Source: an uncultured Alphaproteobacteria bacterium (lineage in GTDB: Bacteria; Pseudomonadota; Alphaproteobacteria; Rhodobacterales; Rhodobacteraceae). From it: a stretch of DNA of 33,604 bases. The stretch covers positions 1 to 33,604 of the forward strand of contig CACNDI010000022.1 of NCBI GenBank assembly GCA_902619165.1, written 5' to 3'. The notes beneath the pieces are model-generated. The model saw only the letters and a program-made list of their open reading frames with translations. It ran no database searches and had not been told where the DNA came from. A program made the position numbers and the translations under genes. This document shows, piece after piece, positions 8,222 to 14,997 of this stretch. Each line of letters opens with the position of its first letter. The first letter of the stretch is position 1.

Positions 8222-9316
8222 TCACTTAGACTTCCAAGTGAAAATAGATGAAAGGGTAAAATTCCAGACCGCGCCGAAGCAAGCGCCGACAAAGCTTGAA
8301 ATGAGCCAATTAGATGAAAAACCGAAAAAATAACTAGCGGTTGCGATATTTATTAATGCGCCTAAAGAACAAATTAAATAAAAAGAAAATAGTCCTCTTA
8401 TTAAATCGAAGGACCTTAACTTGCGCTCCTGAAATGTAATTGTGTTATTCAAAAAATAATTAGAAGTCATGGCCGCAACTATTCCTAATGTTTGAGAAGT
8501 AGGAAACTGGTTTATTAATAGCATTGCGAAACCAGTAATTAATAACTGGACGAAGATACCACTAAGTCCAACCATGCAGAAAAGTATAAATCTTATAGAC
8601 ACTCTACCCTGAAATATCTGAGACAAAACAAGGCCTATCAGTTCCAACACAGTAAGAAAACTCATCTTACTTTCGCCTACGATACGGTTCTTAAATTTAT
8701 ACCCAATTTCTCTGATTTCTATGCTTTTACCCGATGTCGCTAGAAAGTCAGCTAGTATTTTAAAACCTTGAGTTTGTAATTTGTCTGAACTCTTTAAAAA
8801 AGTTTCTTTTTTAACCATAAAGAAACCAGATAAAGGATCGGAAGATTTTATGTTTAGTATTTTCTTAATAAGTAGAGTTGTGATTTTACTCCCTAATTCT
8901 CTGATTTTTGAGAAAGCTTTCTCAGAAATTTCTCCACTTTCAGTAAACCTGCTTCCAATAACAATGTCGAGTGAAATATCAGAAGAAAAAAGGTTTAGCA
9001 TATCTAAGAGCTTCGTCTCATCATGCTGCAGGTCGCAGTCCATCACCGCAACTAATTCAGAGTTTGCGGCAAAAATGCCTTCGATTATTGCGCCTGCCAG
9101 CCCTCTTCTTCCTATTCTGTGAATGAGGTGTATTTGTGAGGAAGCTCTCATAAAATTTTGCACCTCTTTACTCGTCCCATCAGGACTATTGTCGTCCACA
9201 AATATTATTTCATGAGTAATATCTTTAAGTGTTTCTTTTAGCCTTTCCAATATTTTTGAAATATTGTCTTTCTCATTGAAGGTCGGGATAACTACAGAAA
9301 GGCTAGGCTTATTCAA
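8222..9316 (-). CDS. Polyprenyl-phosphate sugar synthase (DPM1/GtrB-like) fused to GtrA
   Basis: A 364-residue fusion. Residues 1 to about 225 are a GT2 of the dolichol-phosphate mannose synthase/GtrB type: SVVIPTFNE, VDDNSPDGT, VMDCDLQHDE (DxD-like) and DPLSGFFMVKKE. This domain would load a sugar from a nucleotide donor onto undecaprenyl phosphate. Residues about 240-364 form a four-helix GtrA domain (NYFLNNTITF; FTWKSK end), thought to flip the lipid-linked sugar. The start is TTG at 9316, decided by an AGGAG 7 nt upstream. The ArnT-like gene begins 4 nt after its stop, so donor synthesis, flipping and transfer look co-expressed. Fused GtrB-GtrA architectures are known, but separate genes are the classical arrangement. 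Confidence 0.88.
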   Translation of the reverse strand: MNKPSLSVVIPTFNEKDNISKILERLKETLKDITHEIIFVDDNSPDGTSKEVQNFMRASSQIHLIHRIGRRGLAGAIIEGIFAANSELVAVMDCDLQHDETKLLDMLNLFSSDISLDIVIGSRFTESGEISEKAFSKIRELGSKITTLLIKKILNIKSSDPLSGFFMVKKETFLKSSDKLQTQGFKILADFLATSGKSIEIREIGYKFKNRIVGESKMSFLTVLELIGLVLSQIFQGRVSIRFILFCMVGLSGIFVQLLITGFAMLLINQFPTSQTLGIVAAMTSNYFLNNTITFQERKLRSFDLIRGLFSFYLICSLGALINIATASYFFGFSSNWLISSFVGACFGAVWNFTLSSIFTWKSK

Positions 9317-9323
9317 GTATGTG

Positions 9324-9328
9324 CTCCT
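9324..9328 (-). promoter_or_regulatory. Shine-Dalgarno AGGAG deciding a TTG start
   Basis: On the minus strand AGGAG lies 7 nt before the TTG at 9316. This is the best ribosome site near the start of the DPM1/GtrA fusion and supports the non-ATG start directly before NKPSLSVVIPTF. Confidence 0.7.
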
Positions 9329-9377
9329 TTTGTAATAGTTTTAAAAAAGGATGGTGTTCTTGTAAATGATAAACTGC

Positions 9378-9383
9378 TATAAT
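9378..9383 (+). promoter_or_regulatory. Probable -10 box (TATAAT) of the PagL-like gene
   Basis: A perfect TATAAT preceded by TGC lies 23 nt before the ATG at 9407, in the 90-bp divergent gap. The -35 is poor; the closest hexamers (TTCTTG, TGTTCT) have weak sequence or spacing. Transcription would start near 9390, leaving a short leader containing the strong ribosome site. Confidence 0.5.
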
Positions 9384-9394
9384 GTTCACTTTTT

Positions 9395-9400
9395 GGAGGT
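9395..9400 (+). promoter_or_regulatory. Strong Shine-Dalgarno GGAGGT
   Basis: GGAGGT lies 6 nt before the ATG at 9407 and fixes the start of the PagL-like gene. It is the closest to consensus of the ribosome sites I noted in this window. Confidence 0.75.
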
Positions 9401-9406
9401 ATCGGC

Positions 9407-9910
9407 ATGTGGGGTGGGATCTATGCAGTTCTGTTTTCGATTTCAACCATACTATCTTTTGAATATCCAATCCAAGGAGGATTTCCTAAGAGTGTAGCCG
9501 AAAGTTACACCAAATATACATGGTCTGGTGTAGAATTTCAGAATAAACTTGTAGGTCAAGAGGTTCAGTATACTTTTTATGAAAACAAGAGATTCGGCCC
9601 CCTTCAAAGAGGAAGATCAATATCTATAACAGATCAAGGTGGTCTTTGGGTGGGCTTCGGCTACATAAATAAATTTAGACTAAATGATGTATTGAAATTT
9701 AATTTTGATTTTTTTCCAGGTATTTATTTACAAAATGGTGAAGAAGATTTAGGTGGATGGATAATGTTTAGATCAGGTATTGAGTTAGAATATTCTATAA
9801 ATGATGATTGGAACATTTCTTTAGGCTATGACCATAGATCAAGTGGTGATTTATGGAACTATAATCCAGGCATGGAGACAGTGAAAATAAGTATTATAAA
9901 ACCACTATAA
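9407..9910 (+). CDS. PagL-like lipid A 3-O-deacylase (outer-membrane beta barrel)
   Basis: A 167-residue exported protein. An N-terminal hydrophobic stretch (about 3-18) is signal-like. The rest alternates in short aromatic-rich strands, as expected for a small beta barrel (WVGFGYINKF, KFNFDFFPGIYL, WIMFRSGIELEYS, WNISLGYDHRS). Near the C-terminus His143, Ser145 and Glu157 occur in YDHRSSG and NPGMETV. In Pseudomonas PagL the catalytic His126, Ser128 and Glu140 have the same spacing (H-x-S, then Glu 14 after His). The family removes the 3-O acyl chain from lipid A in the outer membrane. It is divergent from the ArnT/GtrA genes, which fits lipid A remodelling. The rest of the sequence is not diagnostic, so a different small porin-like barrel is possible. 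Confidence 0.62.
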   Translation: MWGGIYAVLFSISTILSFEYPIQGGFPKSVAESYTKYTWSGVEFQNKLVGQEVQYTFYENKRFGPLQRGRSISITDQGGLWVGFGYINKFRLNDVLKFNFDFFPGIYLQNGEEDLGGWIMFRSGIELEYSINDDWNISLGYDHRSSGDLWNYNPGMETVKISIIKPL

Positions 9911-10149
9911 AACACTGGGTAAATAGAGATTATAGAGGAAATAAATAATTTTATGCTTAAAGGATATTCTGATTTCCTTACTCATATATTTTCAATTTCC
10001 TTTATAAGGCTATTAAAAACCATTCAAGAGATTTATTTATTAAAGGGTACAATCTAAATAAGAAAAGCGAATTTCAAAAAATATTTGATTAGTATTATTT
10101 ATTAGGTAATTTTTTTTGAGTTGGTCTAGTAAAGATTTATTTATAAAAA
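9911..10149. other. AT-rich gap between convergent genes
   Basis: This is the non-coding space between the PagL-like gene and the terminator of yjbE. It holds one 34-codon ORF (9953-10057, plus) with a poorly placed ribosome site, and two short hairpins (AAGGA/TCCTT and CCTT/AAGG) without a good T-tract. I see no gene or clear regulatory element here. Confidence 0.4.
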
Positions 10150-10176
10150 AAGGGACAAGCGTTTAACTTGTCCCTT
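10145..10176 (-). terminator. Intrinsic terminator after yjbE
   Basis: A perfect 10-bp inverted repeat (AAGGGACAAG at 10150-10159 and CTTGTCCCTT at 10167-10176) encloses a 7-nt loop. On the minus strand it is followed by a T-tract, the complement of the A run at 10145-10151. It lies 26 nt past the yjbE stop and ends the DUF1624-uppS-yjbH-yjbF-yjbE transcript. Confidence 0.88.
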
Positions 10177-10201
10177 CCAACTACTTATTTTAACTTTTTG
10201 C

Positions 10202-10444
10202 TTAAGATGTAGTCGTGGTGCTGCTAGATTGCATTGCAATAACTACTGCTGCTACTGCTGCCGCAGCTACTGCTACTGTTGTCGCTGCTGCTGCTGCCGC
10301 TCCAGCCGCGCCAGCTGATGCAGCTGATGCTCCGGCGGCGCCCGCGCTACCACTTGCTCCTCCTGCCGCTTCGCTCTGTGAAAAAGAAGGTGAGCTCAAT
10401 GACAGAATGAAAGCTAAAGTTGTTAGAATTTTAAAAATACGCAT
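10202..10444 (-). CDS. yjbE: YjbE-like small secreted Ala-rich protein
   Basis: An 80-residue protein: a signal peptide (MRIFKILTTLAFILSLSSPS, cleavage probably near FSQ), then a low-complexity body rich in Ala, Gly and Ser, a short Ala/Val hydrophobic stretch (about 55-70) and a SSSTTTTS tail. Enterobacterial YjbE has the same plan: signal peptide, Ala/Ser-rich body and a Thr-rich tail at about 80 residues. The neighbours are yjbF and yjbH homologues, which makes the assignment credible despite low complexity. The start has AGGAG 7 nt upstream (10452-10456). Its GCN-rich codons make this patch visibly GC-richer than the surroundings. Its biochemical role in exopolysaccharide production is not established. 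It may also have its own promoter in the 132-bp gap before it. Confidence 0.7.
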   Translation of the reverse strand: MRIFKILTTLAFILSLSSPSFSQSEAAGGASGSAGAAGASAASAGAAGAAAAAATTVAVAAAAVAAVVIAMQSSSTTTTS

Positions 10445-10576
10445 TAGTTAACTCCTACGATTTGCTAGCTTAATTTTTTATACAATATTTTCAGGCATTT
10501 TAAAATAGATTTTTTTAAATGCTATCTTTTATTTAGGCAGAATATAATGTGTGTTAAAATCGCAACAAAATCCTTA
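10445..10576 (-). promoter_or_regulatory. yjbF-yjbE gap with Shine-Dalgarno and possible promoter
   Basis: On the minus strand AGGAG (10452-10456) serves yjbE. A TATAAA hexamer (10477-10482) could be a -10 box, but only a TTTTAA sits at -35 distance. An imperfect AT-rich stem farther upstream might weakly attenuate read-through from yjbF. Independent yjbE transcription is plausible but not shown. Confidence 0.35.
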
Positions 10577-11269
10577 TTAAAACAGATTATTTTGAAAGGC
10601 ATAATAATTATAGATCTTTATGGACCCATTAGCCGGACTTATCCACTGCTTAGATTTCAGGACTATATTTGTTTTTGGCAAAACGTAATATTCATTAGTA
10701 TGACGGGTGTCCCCCGCTTTACAATTTTCCGTAAATTTCGTTGTTTTAAGGACCAAGTTTAAAAAACGGGACGAGACATTTTTTTTAGCTGTAAATGAAC
10801 AAGAAAAATTTAACTCTCTGTATTGATTTTGCCCATTTAAATATCTATAGCTTTTTGAACGCTTTTTGATATTGCTGGTGAATAAGGTCTCTAGATCATT
10901 ATGTTGCGACTCCATAAGATCTTGAGCGTAACCTCTAGTCGCTATTAATACACCATTTGAAAAGCTAACGCTGACACCATCAGAACTGACCCAAGTCAAC
11001 TTATTCTGATAATTTCCAAGAGCAACTAATGTAGCTGAATTTTTTGAGTCCAAAGAAGATAGTAATATGATAGGTTGATTAAACTTAGATAGCCATTTTT
11101 TATCATAAACTTTTTTTTCAATTATTGCTTCCGTGTTTACATTAGCTGTTTTGCTTTTCATGATATCTTTATAAACTCTGTAAAAAGCTGTTTTTTCGGA
11201 GCGTATTATGTCATCTGAGGAACAAGAGAAACTAAACAAAGCAAAGAAGAAAAAAATGTTTTTTATCAT
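10577..11269 (-). CDS. yjbF: YjbF/GfcB-family exopolysaccharide lipoprotein
   Basis: A 230-residue protein with a hydrophobic leader and a Cys at residue 16 in LFSFSCSS, an imperfect lipobox suggesting an outer-membrane lipoprotein. Family-like segments are LVALGNYQNKLTWVSSDGVSVSF then NGVLIATRGYAQDLM (about 80-118), matching the pattern in YjbF where a 'WVTQDG..L....GRLV.T.G' block is followed by an acidic helix. The C-terminal YYVLPKTNIVLKSKQWISP resembles the YjbF end region. It overlaps yjbH by 4 bp (ATGA). YjbF acts with YjbH in exopolysaccharide production or export, with an unclear molecular role. No YjbG homologue is seen in the operon. Confidence 0.78.
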   Translation of the reverse strand: MIKNIFFFFALFSFSCSSDDIIRSEKTAFYRVYKDIMKSKTANVNTEAIIEKKVYDKKWLSKFNQPIILLSSLDSKNSATLVALGNYQNKLTWVSSDGVSVSFSNGVLIATRGYAQDLMESQHNDLETLFTSNIKKRSKSYRYLNGQNQYRELNFSCSFTAKKNVSSRFLNLVLKTTKFTENCKAGDTRHTNEYYVLPKTNIVLKSKQWISPANGSIKIYNYYAFQNNLF

Positions 11270-13392
11270 CTATACACTCTCTTCCAATTGTCGTTGAAGC
11301 TTTTTTGATCATATTTTGCGATATTATTATATAAATATTTGTGTTTATCCAGGTAAAGACGTGCTCCTCCATCTCCAGTAATAGGTCTAACAACAGTTTT
11401 TGCATAAGCTTGTGTTTTTTTGCCTGTAAACCAAGACAATGGCACTGTAATAGTTATTCCTTTGTCAAAGGAACCCTCCCCGAAAGTAGAGAACTTTACG
11501 TCGGTTAGAGTTGCAAAAGCACCAATCTCCCATCCATTGTTAAAAGTTCTTGATAAAGAAAATGTGGACCCATAATCACCTGCAAGATACCTTCCCGCGT
11601 CTAATTGAAAGCTCCAATCACTCGATAGATCGTAATACAGCGTTCCAATAATTGTTGAATAGCTTTCACTTAGCATAGAAAAATCGCCAAATGTATTCCT
11701 CTTATTAACTCTCGTTAGATCTAATCCGATCCCATAAGGCTTTTGTATATCTTTCCAAATTGTTTCTGCTCTTATTCCAGCATACATCATTTCAAGGTAA
11801 CCAAAATTTATCTGTCCATAGATGTTTTTGAAAGGTTTGTAATATTGATCAATAGTTAGACTGCTGATATACGGCCTTGTGCTTATATCTCTATAATAAT
11901 ACATAAAGTCGGACCTGACATTAGGAAGACCAGGTTTGGGGCCAGGTTTAATATCGTCTAATCCAGTGATGATTGGTTGTTTGATAGAGCTATTGATTGT
12001 AGTAGAGTTGCGGATTCTGTAAGCTAATATCGCCTCCCACCCAATACTTCCATTTATAGGGGAGTGCGCGTCGAAAAGCAACATATCGAGGTCAGGATAG
12101 AAAGACCATGTTAATCGACTGTTTGATAAGGCAAAAGATGAATTTATTCCAGCCGAAGAATTCTCTACTCTAACATTTTCCCAAAGTCTGGCAGGACCAT
12201 CTAGCATTAATTCAAATTTTCTTAAACTTTCTCTTTCAATTATGATTTTAGAAACTGAATAACCTGACTGATAATCAACCAAATTAATTCTAAAAAATTT
12301 TACACTTAAAGGAACTGTCTTAGATAAAATTCTAGAAACCCTACCTATCATCTGTGCTACGTTCAGATAGTTTCTATCCAGAATTTCAACGTCCGCAAAT
12401 TTATTATCAATGTTAATTTCAACTAAAGTAATGCCATCTAATTTGAGAAGCTCTTCGCTCCTAACAAAAATATCACTATTCATAAAAGATTGTGTTTCCA
12501 TTAGGGCTGCGTTTTCTAATAGTGGCATTGGTGCTGGTTCTATCCCACTTTTATATGGTGTATTTCTAGGGTTTAGTGCTAACGTTCCACTCAATCCTAT
12601 AGAATCTCCATGCATTAACTTCCCCATAATAGAAAAGCCTTGCGCTATCTCGTATTTAAACGCGAAATTAACATCACTTTTTCGTTTGAAACCCTTTGGG
12701 GTTAAGATTTCCAAATTATAATCGTCTGAAGACATTTCAGTTATAACCTCGAGCCTTGGGCTCACTTTATAAGACAAAGAAAAAAATGGGGAGTTAGTAC
12801 CAGAAAAAAAATGGTTAGAATGTATTGTTCCACCAAAACCAGCTGAGAAACCAATACGTTCATTGCCTAAGCCAAAAATATTTGTTTGATTATTTGTTCC
12901 AGATAATCTACCCCAACCAAGCCCACCGCTAAACTTTAGCTTTTCGGTAATATTTTTGGTAGCGACAAAATATTCACCAGTGTAAAGACCGGTTCCGATA
13001 AAATCACGCAGGCCAATTGCCAATGAAGGAAAATTCTTTGTTTGCTTATTTAACAAATAGTGAAAATCAAAGCTCCTATCCCAAAAATATCCATCGTAAT
13101 CACCAGCAGCACTTGGTATTCTTGAGTATCTAAAGCTTACCGTTGCACCATTCGTTATCTGAAAAGATAGGTTATTTCTGATTGTACCGCCAAAAATAGC
13201 CGATGAGATTGAAAACTGGCCTTCAGGAAATGCTTCGGCAGAAGGAGTATCAATGCTACCTGGCATACCGTAAGTATTTAACATTAAAGGGGTTTCGTAT
13301 ATCTCGTCCCCCCTAGCATGGCATAAGTTTATATTTATTAAAAAGTATAAGGTAACAATGTTAAGAGAACTACGAAACAGAAATCTCAACAA
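11266..13392 (-). CDS. yjbH: YjbH-family outer-membrane exopolysaccharide protein
   Basis: A 708-residue protein close to the family length. After a signal peptide (about 1-27) comes the diagnostic N-terminal repeat TYGMPGSIDTPSAEAFPEG (about 40-58). Next come SFQITNGATVSFRYSRIP, DRSFDFHYLL and IGLRDFIGTGLYTGEYFVATK, all typical of YjbH. The long C-terminal part alternates in aromatic strands, as expected for a large beta barrel. The start is TTG at 13392, directly after the uppS TAA; an AGGTGA (13398-13403) inside the end of uppS is 5 nt upstream, so translation is probably coupled to uppS. A second TTG codon follows at once, so the exact start may shift by one codon. YjbH likely forms an outer-membrane channel or secretin-like partner for a polysaccharide. 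Confidence 0.9.
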   Translation of the reverse strand: MLRFLFRSSLNIVTLYFLININLCHARGDEIYETPLMLNTYGMPGSIDTPSAEAFPEGQFSISSAIFGGTIRNNLSFQITNGATVSFRYSRIPSAAGDYDGYFWDRSFDFHYLLNKQTKNFPSLAIGLRDFIGTGLYTGEYFVATKNITEKLKFSGGLGWGRLSGTNNQTNIFGLGNERIGFSAGFGGTIHSNHFFSGTNSPFFSLSYKVSPRLEVITEMSSDDYNLEILTPKGFKRKSDVNFAFKYEIAQGFSIMGKLMHGDSIGLSGTLALNPRNTPYKSGIEPAPMPLLENAALMETQSFMNSDIFVRSEELLKLDGITLVEINIDNKFADVEILDRNYLNVAQMIGRVSRILSKTVPLSVKFFRINLVDYQSGYSVSKIIIERESLRKFELMLDGPARLWENVRVENSSAGINSSFALSNSRLTWSFYPDLDMLLFDAHSPINGSIGWEAILAYRIRNSTTINSSIKQPIITGLDDIKPGPKPGLPNVRSDFMYYYRDISTRPYISSLTIDQYYKPFKNIYGQINFGYLEMMYAGIRAETIWKDIQKPYGIGLDLTRVNKRNTFGDFSMLSESYSTIIGTLYYDLSSDWSFQLDAGRYLAGDYGSTFSLSRTFNNGWEIGAFATLTDVKFSTFGEGSFDKGITITVPLSWFTGKKTQAYAKTVVRPITGDGGARLYLDKHKYLYNNIAKYDQKSFNDNWKRVYR

Positions 13393-14115
13393 TTATATCA
13401 CCTGTTTTCTCTCAGATTTCTGAGCTACTTTTAGAGAGCCATATTTTCTTTTTCTTGACTTAAATTCAGTTATTGCATCGATCAGGTCTTCTCGATTGAA
13501 ATCCGGCCAGTCTTTTTCAACGAAGTACAGTTCACTATAAGCAGACTGCCAAAGTAAAAAGTTTGATAATCTTTTCTCCCCAGCTGTTCTTATTATCAGA
13601 TCAGGGTCGTTCTGACCGTTTGTATAAAGGTACTTTGCAAACAGCTTTTCATCTACATCTTCTATTTTAATTTTGTCATTTGAAAAATCTTTAATCATTC
13701 CCTTAGTAGCTCTTACAATTTCCGCTCTTCCCCCATAGTTCATAGCCAAATTCAGGATCATTCCATCATTATTTTTGGTAAGTTCTTCCAAATTTTTTAT
13801 GTAGCGTATAATAACCTTAGGGAATGGGCTTATATCGCCAATAACAACAACTTTGACATTTTCTTGGTACAACATTGTGAGCTTTTTCTTTAGATAATAA
13901 TGAAATAGTTTCATCAAAGCTTTAATTTCGAAGACTGGCCTATTCCAATTTTCTGTTGAAAATGCATATAGAGTTACATTTGATATTCCATATTCTTTAC
14001 AATATTTTAAAATAGTCTCTACGTTTTCAGCACCCTTTCTGTGTCCAATGGATCTAGGTAAAGACTTATTAGCGGCCCATCTTCCGTTTCCATCTAATAT
14101 AAAGCCAATGTGCAT
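13393..14115 (-). CDS. uppS: Undecaprenyl diphosphate synthase (cis-prenyltransferase)
   Basis: A 240-residue cis-prenyltransferase that extends farnesyl diphosphate with isopentenyl diphosphate to the C55 lipid carrier precursor. Motifs: FILDGNGRWA (5-14) with catalytic Asp8, GHRKGAENV, TLYAFSTENWNRP, LNLAMNYGGRAEIV, DLIIRTAGEKRLSNFLLWQSAYSELYF and WPDF. The protein begins almost directly at the first conserved strand, slightly shorter than usual. In many proteobacteria uppS sits with cdsA, dxr and bamA; here it lies between a DUF1624 gene and yjbH, 22 bp after the former and abutting the latter. It therefore probably supplies carrier for envelope polysaccharide, unless it is the only copy in the genome. 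Confidence 0.95.
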   Translation of the reverse strand: MHIGFILDGNGRWAANKSLPRSIGHRKGAENVETILKYCKEYGISNVTLYAFSTENWNRPVFEIKALMKLFHYYLKKKLTMLYQENVKVVVIGDISPFPKVIIRYIKNLEELTKNNDGMILNLAMNYGGRAEIVRATKGMIKDFSNDKIKIEDVDEKLFAKYLYTNGQNDPDLIIRTAGEKRLSNFLLWQSAYSELYFVEKDWPDFNREDLIDAITEFKSRKRKYGSLKVAQKSERKQVI

Positions 14116-14137
14116 ATTTAAATACCCGTAAAAATTT

Positions 14138-14866
14138 TTATGAGCTTATTCGAATAAGTATTAAGAATAAAGAAAAAAATATTGGCTGATGTAAAATATA
14201 AATAATCAACGAATTCCTTCCTAAAAATTGTAAACCATTATAATAAATGGTTATTTTTTCGCTGTAAATTTTGCTGCTTTTATTTTTGTTGGTCAGATAA
14301 TTTCGTAAAGGCTCATAAATCCATAAACCAAATAAATAAAAGCTAACCCAGGGAAATAGTGGATAGAAATCATTAGTAATAGGTACGTCTCTGTTAAAGC
14401 CTATCCAAGATAAGTAGATTGGTAATTCGAATGTAACTTTGCTCATACTTAATAAAAAAGAAAAAACAAAGAGAAGAAATATAAAATTGTTATTCTTTAC
14501 CTTTAGAAGAACTAAGCCGAGAAGAGAGCATGTTAACAAAAAGTGTAGTATTCCAAAAAAAATGAAGCTTTTTTTATCTACATAAAAGGTTATTGACGTT
14601 ATTGATAAGCAGATTAACGTCAAAACTAACAAGCGCTTCAAGAATTTTGTACTGAAATTGTTGGAATGGCTAGCCAGCTTTAGAGATATACCTGAGATAA
14701 TGATAAAACTCGCTCCAATGCATTGAGCAAAAAGCAGAGGTAATCCTCGCGTTATGTTTTCTAATTCAATAAACCTAAAGTAGCCTAAATCCCAAAAAAA
14801 GTGATAGACAACCATAGCGGAAACAGAGATCCCTCTCAAAGCATCTAAAAGATGAATTCTCAACAT
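14138..14866 (-). CDS. DUF1624 (HGSNAT-like) membrane protein
   Basis: A 242-residue inner-membrane protein with roughly seven hydrophobic segments. The N-terminal LLDALRGISVSAMVVYHFFWDLGYF (6-30) and GASFIIISGISLKLAS match the DUF1624/heparan-glucosaminide acetyltransferase-like family, which is distantly related to acyltransferase 3 proteins. Family members are suspected of acylating sugars across the membrane. AGGAG lies only 2 nt before the ATG but 5 nt before the next codon, TTG, so translation may start at either. It is the first gene of the minus-strand operon with uppS and yjbHFE, and divergent from the WecA-like gene. O-acetylation of the polysaccharide is a reasonable but unproven guess. 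Confidence 0.75.
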   Translation of the reverse strand: MLRIHLLDALRGISVSAMVVYHFFWDLGYFRFIELENITRGLPLLFAQCIGASFIIISGISLKLASHSNNFSTKFLKRLLVLTLICLSITSITFYVDKKSFIFFGILHFLLTCSLLGLVLLKVKNNNFIFLLFVFSFLLSMSKVTFELPIYLSWIGFNRDVPITNDFYPLFPWVSFYLFGLWIYEPLRNYLTNKNKSSKIYSEKITIYYNGLQFLGRNSLIIYILHQPIFFSLFLILIRISS

Positions 14867-14958
14867 TTCTCCTATAGAACGGACTAAAATATAATAAGTG
14901 TAAACTCGATCATTTTTTTCGTAAACTAAACAATTGCTTGCAAATAAAAATTAAAAAA

Positions 14959-14980
14959 TGTCTATTAATCAATATAGACA
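14959..14980 (+). promoter_or_regulatory. Inverted repeat upstream of the WecA-like gene
   Basis: A perfect 7-bp inverted repeat (TGTCTAT at 14959-14965 and ATAGACA at 14974-14980, 8-nt spacer) ends 17 nt before the ATG at 14998, in the divergent gap. It could be an operator for a dimeric regulator or a small hairpin in the leader. There is no T-tract, so it is not a terminator. Confidence 0.4.
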
Positions 14981-14997
14981 TAATATTTGGAAAAAAA

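Noticed and set aside
8218-8292. Longer N-terminus of the second ArnT-like protein
   Set aside because: It would overlap the GtrA fusion by 71 bp and adds a non-hydrophobic leader; ATG 8217 is 4 nt after the upstream stop and fits the family.
9956-10020. Short hairpins as a terminator for the PagL-like gene
   Set aside because: Stems of only 4-5 bp and no T-tract directly after them.
9953-10057. 34-codon plus-strand ORF in the gap after the PagL-like gene
   Set aside because: The only possible ribosome site is too far from its ATG, and the peptide has no recognisable feature; chance is the better explanation.
10215-10451. Plus-strand ORF opposite yjbE with an Ala/Pro-rich translation
   Set aside because: It is a mirror of the GCN repeats on the coding strand. 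The minus-strand reading has a signal peptide, AGGAG, operon context and a terminator.
14938-14997. TTG start for the WecA-like gene
   Set aside because: The extra 20 residues are not family-like, and ATG 14998 has a GGAA site. The region also contains the inverted repeat.
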